Source: an uncultured Bacteroidales bacterium (GTDB lineage Bacteria > Bacteroidota > Bacteroidia > Bacteroidales > Paludibacteraceae). Taken from it: DNA of 19,648 nucleotides. Below the pieces are notes generated by a model that saw only the letters and a program-made list of their open reading frames with translations, did not search any database and was not told the origin of the DNA. Position 1 is the stretch's first letter. Every line of letters begins with the position of its first letter. Location of the stretch: contig CAKZZM010000178.1 in NCBI GenBank assembly GCA_937885465.1, forward strand, positions 1 through 19,648. Reading direction: 5' to 3'. Positions 15,156 to 19,648 of this stretch are shown one piece after another. Made by a program: the position numbers and the translations under genes.

Positions 15156-15654
15156 TTAGTTCTTTTCTTGCAGGCGATAAATTTCTTTCTGACGTTCTAT
15201 CTCACGGGTTAGTTCTTTTTGAGTAGGCAGATATAACTCATATTTGGCTGCGTACATTTGCGTGATGTCGGCTAAAATGTGACCAACTGAGATTTTGAAC
15301 GCGTTCGTTCAAAATTTCCAAGTCGCTGAAAGCCAGATAGAAATTGCGGAATTGATAGAGGTTTCTCTCGTTATAGGAAGTGCCATACTGCGGTACCAAT
15401 TCCGCAGAAAGGTTCTTGATTTGCTGCTTGCCATACTCAGCGCGGCGGTTGCCGTGTTGCTCATCCTCTACGATACGCCTGCCGACAAGCCAATACGTAT
15501 TGAGTATTGTCTGATTGACAGACTGATACACCTGTTGCAGGCCACTATCGATGATGCGGCGAACATCAGTCAGCAAGGCTTCAAAAGATTTTGAACGCGC
15601 GTATTCAAAATCTTGGGGAAGGGATGTGTGTTTGGATATGTCTGATGATGCCAT
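15156..15654 (-). pseudogene. DUF1016 paralogue with internal deletion and frameshift
   Basis: The first ~126 codons from the ATG at 15652-15654 encode a DUF1016 N-terminal domain (NTYWLVGRRIVEDEQ, AEYGKQQIKNLSAEL, YNERNLYQFRNFY, NLSWSHF). The frame then reads SRHHANVRSQI and stops at 15238. Immediately after SWSHF, a different frame encodes a family-like C-terminus (ADITQMYAAKYELYLPT, then KELTREIERQKEIYRLQ), ending at 15156-15158. The middle of the protein, including the whole nuclease domain, is missing, so a deletion of roughly 150-200 codons joined the two ends out of frame. A 138-aa N-terminal fragment could still be made. Confidence 0.85.
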
Positions 15655-15720
15655 AGGCAGATTTTGTTTGTTTCTATATTTGTTTTTAAATCAATCAGAT
15701 GCTGTCAATACTTTCTCCGA

Positions 15721-15742
15721 TTTAACGTCTCGGAGAGGGACG
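15721..15742. repeat. Family F copy 3
   Basis: TTTAACGTCTCGGAGAGGGA plus CG, 8 bp beyond the stop of the 44-aa ORF. Between this copy and the pseudogene start lies a tract (ATTTTGTTTGTTTCTATATT) that recurs before the intact DUF1016 gene, so the intergenic units look duplicated with the genes. Confidence 0.9.
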
Positions 15743-15750
15743 GGATTTAT

Positions 15751-15885
15751 TTATCTCTTCAAATTATCAATTATAGTTTCCGTCCATTCGGGAAGTTCTT
15801 TTACATATTGTTTGGCAAACTTACCATCCGTTGTACGGAATAGGAGTTGGGCGTTTTGGTCGTCAACCGAGTTATCATAAATCAT
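15751..15885 (-). CDS. Small hypothetical protein (44 aa)
   Basis: ATG at 15883-15885, stop TAA at 15751-15753. The product starts MIYDNSVDDQNAQLLF and ends WTETIIDNLKR. I do not recognise a family. It starts 9 nt after the stop of the 51-aa ORF, with purine-rich AGAGATAAGC just before the ATG, so the two look translationally linked. A pair of small proteins like this can be a toxin-antitoxin or accessory pair, but nothing in the sequence shows that. Confidence 0.5.
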   Translation of the reverse strand: MIYDNSVDDQNAQLLFRTTDGKFAKQYVKELPEWTETIIDNLKR

Positions 15886-15894
15886 GCTTATCTC

Positions 15895-16050
15895 TCATAT
15901 TGCTTGCGCCATTTGCTTTATTTCGGCGAAATAGGCAGCACGGGTTTTCTCCCAACGCTCTTTGGCTTCGGCGGCTACCTCATGCATCAACTGAGCTAAT
16001 TGCTCATCGGTCGGCTCTTGGTCGATGTTTATGAAGCGATAATCATTCAT
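15895..16050 (-). CDS. Small hypothetical protein (51 aa), charged and helical
   Basis: ATG at 16048-16050, stop TGA at 15895-15897. The product begins MNDYRFINIDQEPTDEQLAQ and continues with a charged, probably helical segment (EVAAEAKERWEKTR). No family recognised. It is the first gene of a minus-strand cluster: a good -7 box lies about 65 bp upstream and TTAGGGATAAGAATT precedes the ATG. The composition suggests a small regulator or antitoxin-like helix, but that is a guess. Confidence 0.55.
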   Translation of the reverse strand: MNDYRFINIDQEPTDEQLAQLMHEVAAEAKERWEKTRAAYFAEIKQMAQAI

Positions 16051-16114
16051 AATTCTTATCCCTAAAAGAAACGATTAATTGCATTTTTCAAACGCTCTTT
16101 GCAATTTTCAGCGG

Positions 16115-16122
16115 CAAAGGTA
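16115..16122 (-). promoter_or_regulatory. Probable -7 box for the DUF1016 cluster
   Basis: TACCTTTG on the minus strand matches TAnnTTTG and lies ~65 bp upstream of the 51-aa ORF and just after the terminator of the CMD-cupin gene. The -33 region is weak (TTGC after a 19-nt spacing). It would serve the whole minus-strand cluster. Confidence 0.55.
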
Positions 16123-16155
16123 TTGTTTTTGTCTGACTTATGCAAGTAGAAGCAG

Positions 16156-16182
16156 AAAAATCGCCCCCCAAGAGCGATTTTT
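16156..16182 (-). terminator. Terminator after the CMD-cupin gene
   Basis: AAAAATCGC (16156-16164) and GCGATTTTT (16174-16182) pair perfectly around a 9-nt loop. On the minus strand the stem ends in five T residues, about 60 bp after the stop of the CMD-cupin gene, and separates it from the promoter of the DUF1016 cluster. Confidence 0.8.
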
Positions 16183-16243
16183 ATCGGTCTTATTAAACCA
16201 TAATGCTTCGAATTGCTTTTCAACCGAGCATCCGGCGGCGATA

Positions 16244-17332
16244 TTATTTGTTGATTGCTTGATATTGCTCATCGGAAACGGGTTCGAGCCACTCATTAGA
16301 GGCACCGGGTTGCTCCTGGGTGTGGATGGCGAGGTGTTGCATCCATGAGTCGGCAGCGGCACCATGCCAGTGTTTGACTCCTTCAGGGATGGCGATGACC
16401 GTGCCGGGAGTAAGCGGAACGGCAGGTTGCCCCCATTCCTGATACCAACCTTTACCACTCACGCAGACCAGCACCTGCACCGCTCCGTGGTGGATATGCC
16501 AGTTATTGCGGCAAGCAGGTTCAAAAGTCACATTTGCCACACCGCCGTAATAGGGTCGCAGATAACTGTTACCCACGAAGAACTGCGCGTATGCGGAGTT
16601 TGGTGCTCCCTTTTGCCATTCTGTTTGCAGAAGAGCCGCCACCCTACCCGCTTCGGCGAAGAGACTGTTGGCGGTCAGGGCAACCACGATACCTTGCAGT
16701 TGTTCCTCGGTCACGCCCATGTTACGTGCACCGACGATATGGGCTTTCAATTGCGGTTCCACGCCTTCCAAGCCTGCCAGCGCACTGACAGTTATCAGTT
16801 CGCGGTCGGTGTAGGTGAGAATATCGCGGGCGAAGATGTCGCCAAACAAGTGCGCCTTGAGGTAATAATCCTCTTGCGGTGCAAAATCATAATTGAACGG
16901 CTGTCCGGTAAGCATCGTTTGTACGCGTGTGCCTTCTTTCAGAGCATCAAAGTCAGAAGGTAGAGGTGAGGTTTCTTTGCCTTCAATGATGCTTTCGACT
17001 TTCGACTTTTGACTTTCGACTATCTTTTGCAACACTCCGAGCGCATTGAGTGAGCGCGGGAAACCCGTGTAGGCGTAGAGTTGCGAGAGGGCTTCTTTGA
17101 CTTGGTTAATGGTCAGACCGGCATCTAAACCGCTATGTATGGCAGGTTCAAGAGCCACAAGGTCGCCCTTGGCTTCATTGCAGGCGATAGCGGTCATCGC
17201 TGCCGCCTGCTCGGTGGAAAACGAGAGTTGTGTCATATCTTTGTTTGTTTCGTTTGTTTTGTTGCACGCTGCAAATAGGCATGTCGCAGCAAATAATATA
17301 AAGAGTTTGGCTTTCTGTATCTTGTGCGTCAT
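16244..17332 (-). CDS. Carboxymuconolactone decarboxylase-like/cupin fusion lipoprotein
   Basis: 362 aa. The N-terminus (MTHKIQKAKLFILFAATCLF, then AAC) is a lipoprotein signal with lipobox Cys23, so the protein is probably membrane-anchored. Two CMD (AhpD-like) domains follow, ~residues 38-110 (EPAIHSGLDAGLTINQVKEA) and ~150-232 (RELITVSALAGL, AHIVGARNMGVTEEQ), then a cupin ~265-345 with NNWHIHHGAVQVLVCVSGKG and IPEGVKHWHG providing likely metal-binding His residues. No CxxC redox motif is evident, so the activity is unclear. The start at 17332 is chosen because GGAGG lies 8 nt upstream; the longer frame from 17383 would bury this site and the lipobox. A family E repeat tract encodes VESQKSKVES in the linker near residues 106-116. 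Transcribed alone between a -7 box and a terminator. Confidence 0.88.
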   Translation of the reverse strand: MTHKIQKAKLFILFAATCLFAACNKTNETNKDMTQLSFSTEQAAAMTAIACNEAKGDLVALEPAIHSGLDAGLTINQVKEALSQLYAYTGFPRSLNALGVLQKIVESQKSKVESIIEGKETSPLPSDFDALKEGTRVQTMLTGQPFNYDFAPQEDYYLKAHLFGDIFARDILTYTDRELITVSALAGLEGVEPQLKAHIVGARNMGVTEEQLQGIVVALTANSLFAEAGRVAALLQTEWQKGAPNSAYAQFFVGNSYLRPYYGGVANVTFEPACRNNWHIHHGAVQVLVCVSGKGWYQEWGQPAVPLTPGTVIAIPEGVKHWHGAAADSWMQHLAIHTQEQPGASNEWLEPVSDEQYQAINK

Positions 17333-17407
17333 ATTAATGTCCTCCAAAATATGTAGTATTGTTATGCTTCTATCTTTGTTCATTTATTGCGTTTCACAAA
17401 CCGCGTG

Positions 17408-17415
17408 CAAAGATA
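17408..17415 (-). promoter_or_regulatory. Probable -7 box for the CMD-cupin gene
   Basis: TATCTTTG on the minus strand matches TAnnTTTG and lies ~76 bp upstream of the ATG. A TTTG further upstream is 26 nt away, too far for a canonical -33. Confidence 0.5.
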
Positions 17416-17499
17416 CTGCTTTTTCTCGAATGATCATTACACAAATCACGGTATTTTTTATATTTTTCGTAGGAAGCGGGATAAATACGTAAGAAAAGC

Positions 17500-17516
17500 G
17501 GCGTTTGGCAAACGCC
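17500..17516. repeat. Palindrome GGCGTTTGGCAAACGCC
   Basis: Arms GGCGTTTG and CAAACGCC pair perfectly around one base. It abuts the left end of the inverted-repeat element at 17519. Confidence 0.7.
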
Positions 17517-17518
17517 TG

Positions 17519-17684
17519 AACCCAAAACGGTCATTAGACCATTTTGCGCTTACAAGGCTTTCTTTTAGTCATCTTTTTTACCGCTTTTCAGTTACAATGG
17601 AACCCCATTGCGCCATCAAACCGGCAAAAAATCTAATCAAAAATAAAACCATAATCATCAAAACGCTAATGACCGTTTTGGGTT
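17519..17684. mobile_element. MITE-like element with perfect 19-bp terminal inverted repeats
   Basis: AACCCAAAACGGTCATTAG (17519-17537) is the exact reverse complement of 17666-17684. The 166-bp element carries an internal hairpin (CAATGG, AACC, CCATTG) and no convincing gene. No clear target duplication is seen. The parent transposon family cannot be named from these ends. Confidence 0.7.
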
Positions 17685-17739
17685 GAAACTGTCAAGAAGA
17701 AAGGACGCGGGTCTGATTTGCGGGGAAGGGAAACAAAAT

Positions 17740-17868
17740 GCAGGTCTGACGACCTGCGCAGATGACGAAGAAAGCCGGATAGTATCGGGTCGAACCGACA
17801 AAAAAGAGGCGGCTATCTCATAGCCGACCAAAAGACGAATGAAGGGCGGCAAACGATTTGCCGCTTTT
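17740..17868. other. Run of GC-rich hairpins, the last terminator-like
   Basis: Perfect hairpins follow one another: GCAGGTC/GACCTGC (17740-17757), a weaker one near 17785-17799, CGGCTAT/ATAGCCG (17810-17826), and GCGGCAAA/TTTGCCGC (17846-17864). Linkers share a GACGAA(T)GAA-like motif. The last hairpin is followed by TTTT, so it could end plus-strand transcription. No gene is convincing here; an overlapping minus-strand frame has no recognisable domain. Confidence 0.6.
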
Positions 17869-17943
17869 CCTTGCCCTATTGTTCACCAAATATGCCTTAA
17901 ACGACATAATCCTGCCTAAAACGCTGACAAAAAGCCACAAATC

Positions 17944-17975
17944 CTTGTGCATTTCGGAAAAAAGCAGTAATTTTG
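17944..17975 (+). promoter_or_regulatory. Bacteroidetes-type promoter upstream of the structured RNA region
   Basis: TAATTTTG (17968-17975) fits the -7 box, with CTTG (17944-17947), one base off TTTG, 20 nt upstream. Transcription would begin near 17982, at the foot of the hairpin 17984-18037. Confidence 0.6.
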
Positions 17976-17981
17976 CGGCGT

Positions 17982-18388
17982 TTTAGTAGTGAAGCACTCC
18001 CATGCTTCATATGAGGCACAGGAGTGACTTACTACTACAAAAACAGCAAAGAACAAATTTGTTATATAGATATAGAATTTGTAGCAGAATAAATAGTCCC
18101 TTCTCCGAGACGCTAAACCGGAGAAACGCGCGTAGCGTTGCGCGATAACATATTAACATTCTAACAGCGTTTATTAACGCTTTGTGCTTGGCAATTCAGA
18201 ATCTGGTAAATTCTAACAACTTCGACCAAGGCAATGCAGCAATAGATGTCTGCGTGTATATGTATGTATCTACCTAACGGGTGGATTATATCTATATACA
18301 GCGTGGCTTCTGTGTTGCTTGTTCAGTTGAAGTGGGCATACCAGAGCCTTGAATTGCGGGACAAGTAATGAAGAAGTCCCGCTTTTTT
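17982..18388 (+). ncRNA. Candidate structured non-coding RNA (~400 nt), with a rod-like 3' part
   Basis: The 5' end would form a long hairpin: TAGTAGTGAAGCACTCC with GGAGTGACTTACTACTA (17984-18000 with 18021-18037, three mismatches), capped by TGCTTCATATGAGGCA. Then come TTCTCCG/CGGAGAA (18101-18125, overlapping a reversed family F copy at 18096-18117), CGCGC/GCGCG (18127-18144) and AGCGTT/AACGCT (18166-18181). The 3' part, 18191-18357, folds as a rod: GCAATTCA/TGAATTGC, TCTGGTA/TACCAGA, an 11/6-nt internal loop, ACTTC/GAAGT, CAAGGCAA/TTGCTTG, TGTATAT/ATATACA. A rod with an internal bubble recalls 6S RNA, but I cannot confirm this. It ends at a strong terminator. Alternatives: two RNAs, or the leader of the gene at 18414. 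Confidence 0.5.
18356..18388 (+). terminator. Rho-independent terminator or attenuator
   Basis: GCGGGAC (18356-18362) and GTCCCGC (18376-18382) pair perfectly around a 13-nt loop, followed by six T residues. It lies 25 bp before the start of the phosphoethanolamine-transferase-like gene. It overlaps the closing stem of the rod by two bases, so the two structures could compete. Confidence 0.85.
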
Positions 18389-18413
18389 ATGACCATACAC
18401 AAAGCAAATATGT

Positions 18414-19607
18414 ATGGACATGAAAACAAAAGACTTATTATTGCGTAGCGCAAGCTTGTTATTATCGGCTCTAATCTTATTATACCCGAATGTGGCTTAT
18501 TGTCTTGCCAACAGTTCCGGTGTCAGTTATATTGTTACAGGTGTCATCTTCCTGTTGCCTATGGTTGCGTTGGTCGCTCTCATTCCTCAGAAATGGCTCT
18601 ATTGCGTAATAGCATCGCTGCTAACTATCGTTTCTATTACCGACTTGACGATGGTGGATTTATACAAAGATTACCTGCTGGCAGGAGGTATTATATCCGT
18701 TATCAAAACAAACCCTCAGGAAGCCTACGAGTTTTACCATACCAATCTTGGAGAAGTGTTTCATTGGATTCCGTTAATTGTATTGTGCGTAGCGTCTTGT
18801 CTTTTGTATCGCAAACCTGTTTCAGTCCGCAACACTTTGTTTGGTATTGCATTTGCCTTCTTGGTACCTGCCGCATTTATTACGTACAAATTAAATGTCT
18901 TCTATCATAACAATCCGCTTACTTTGCGTTATTATATGGACAACCGTGTGTGGAATCGTCCGCCATACAACGTCTATTATCAGTCATGGAATGCGTATAT
19001 TGATTTGCAGCGGCGCAAGCGGAGATCCGAACCGCAGAATATGGGCGCGCATCGCTCGCTACAAACCGACAAACAGGAGATTTATGTGTTTGCAATAGGT
19101 GAGTCATTAAGGTACGATAACATTTCTTTGAACGGTAAATATCACCGTTCAACTACGCCTCGGTTGGAGGCTTTGCAAAATCTTGTCCTGTATGACGATT
19201 ACTATTCGCAGGCTTGTCTGACCATGTATTCTGTACCTCAGTTAGTTTCCCGTGCAACGCCGGATAACTTTGAACTCAACTATACCGAACGTTCCATTGT
19301 TGAGCCTTTCCGTGAATGTGGATTCAAAGTGTTTACGGTTGTCAGCCAGACCAATCTGCTCTCGTACGAAAAGTATCTTTCTGATGGAGTGGACTCCCTG
19401 ATTATTGTACCCAATATCGTAAAGGATGGTGAGATTCTTTCGGGAGACAAAACGATTGTTCATGTCATTGATTCCCTTGCTCAACAGCACGACAAACTGT
19501 TTGTAATGACCCAATTTCTGGGAAATCATAGTTTCTTCAGCAATTACGAAAAAGAATTTGAATGGTACAATCCAAACTCCAATAATTGCCCCGCTGTAGT
19601 TTCCTGA
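18414..19607 (+). CDS. Phosphoethanolamine transferase (EptA/MCR-like), C-terminally truncated
   Basis: 397 aa. Five hydrophobic segments (about residues 8-30, 36-56, 60-80, 118-136, 142-162) precede a periplasmic sulfatase-fold domain. Near residue 226 comes FAIGESLRYDN, with Ser231 at the catalytic nucleophile position, followed by SLNGKYHRSTTPRL and GNHSFFSNYEKEFEWY, which match the family that transfers phosphoethanolamine to lipid A. Usual members have about 540-570 residues; this one stops at TGA 19605-19607, losing the C-terminal metal-binding part. No other frame continues the family sequence after about 19595, so this looks like a gene cut by insertion or rearrangement and probably inactive. 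The start could also be the in-frame ATG at 18420. An inverted repeat CCATAC/GTATGG surrounds the region just before the start. No own promoter is evident; read-through from upstream is possible. Confidence 0.8.
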   Translation: MDMKTKDLLLRSASLLLSALILLYPNVAYCLANSSGVSYIVTGVIFLLPMVALVALIPQKWLYCVIASLLTIVSITDLTMVDLYKDYLLAGGIISVIKTNPQEAYEFYHTNLGEVFHWIPLIVLCVASCLLYRKPVSVRNTLFGIAFAFLVPAAFITYKLNVFYHNNPLTLRYYMDNRVWNRPPYNVYYQSWNAYIDLQRRKRRSEPQNMGAHRSLQTDKQEIYVFAIGESLRYDNISLNGKYHRSTTPRLEALQNLVLYDDYYSQACLTMYSVPQLVSRATPDNFELNYTERSIVEPFRECGFKVFTVVSQTNLLSYEKYLSDGVDSLIIVPNIVKDGEILSGDKTIVHVIDSLAQQHDKLFVMTQFLGNHSFFSNYEKEFEWYNPNSNNCPAVVS

Positions 19608-19648
19608 TTTTGGTTGACTACCTATGTGTCTAAACCCTACAGAAAGTT

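Noticed and set aside
17658..17852. 64-codon minus-strand frame across the hairpin run
   Set aside because: It spans one end of the MITE-like element and several hairpins, with no protein signature.
17982..18388. tmRNA, RNase P RNA or a retron RNA
   Set aside because: The conserved start and end of tmRNA and the GAGGAAAGTCC-type motif of RNase P RNA are missing, and no reverse transcriptase gene is present nearby.

Overview
The window reads as a chromosomal segment of a Bacteroidales-type bacterium. Evidence: upstream regions carry the Bacteroidetes promoter signature (TTTG about 20 nt before TAnnTTTG). The gene content also fits: a BspA-type leucine-rich protein with a short DGQIFIVRGDKTY-like C-terminus, a panC gene divergent from a half-length starch-synthase-like gene, a lipoprotein with a CMD-CMD-cupin layout, and a very large secreted protein built from Listeria-Bacteroides-type and Ig-like modules. 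I cannot name the genus.

Layout. Bases 1-7589 (minus) are the N-terminal ~2529 codons of a giant secreted modular protein that runs off the left edge. Bases 7590-8578 are a repeat-dense stretch with a six-copy 47-bp tandem array, three 27-bp repeats and a small transcription unit with its own promoter and terminator. Next come pdxB (8579-9814, minus) and panC (9885-10733, minus), probably one operon, divergent from a starch-synthase-like gene (10924-11739, plus). After a repeat-filled convergent gap comes a CBM26-like/leucine-rich secreted protein (12042-13616, minus). Bases 13617-14025 hold a strong nested inverted-repeat structure. Bases 14026-16050 (minus) are a cluster of two small ORFs, an internally deleted DUF1016 pseudogene and an intact DUF1016/PDDEXK nuclease-like gene, with a recurring sequence after each of the last three stop codons. 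Then come a CMD-cupin lipoprotein (16244-17332, minus), a ~1-kb gene-poor stretch with a MITE-like element, consecutive hairpins and a candidate ~400-nt structured RNA, and a phosphoethanolamine-transferase-like gene (18414-19607, plus) that stops early.

The most unusual feature is a set of short, mostly hairpin-forming repeats (families A-D below) that fill intergenic gaps and also sit inside protein-coding genes without breaking them. PdxB, a vitamin B6 enzyme, carries two in-frame insertions: 36 residues made of four 9-residue units, and about 61 residues made of a mosaic of four repeat families. Both sit between conserved core motifs that remain intact. Family A is read in different frames in different places (ENASERS and SGERLRA inside PdxB, RRRSPL in the signal peptide of the giant protein). 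Its copies mostly keep base pairing at one stem position by changing both partners. This resembles the Rickettsia palindromic elements in behaviour, but the sequences are different as far as I can tell by eye.

Family names used below. A: ~25-27 bp, GAACG(C/T)TCGGAG(G/A)CGTTC followed by TCCACTA. B: GCCGAATAATATTCGGC followed by GGAATTGACAACGCT. C: AGAGACGGTG, 5-nt loop, CACCGTCTCT. D: GTACCGCTT-N-CGCTA-N-GTACGAAG. E: AAAGTYGAAAGTY-type heptads. F: TTTAACGTCTCGGAGAGGG followed by ACG.
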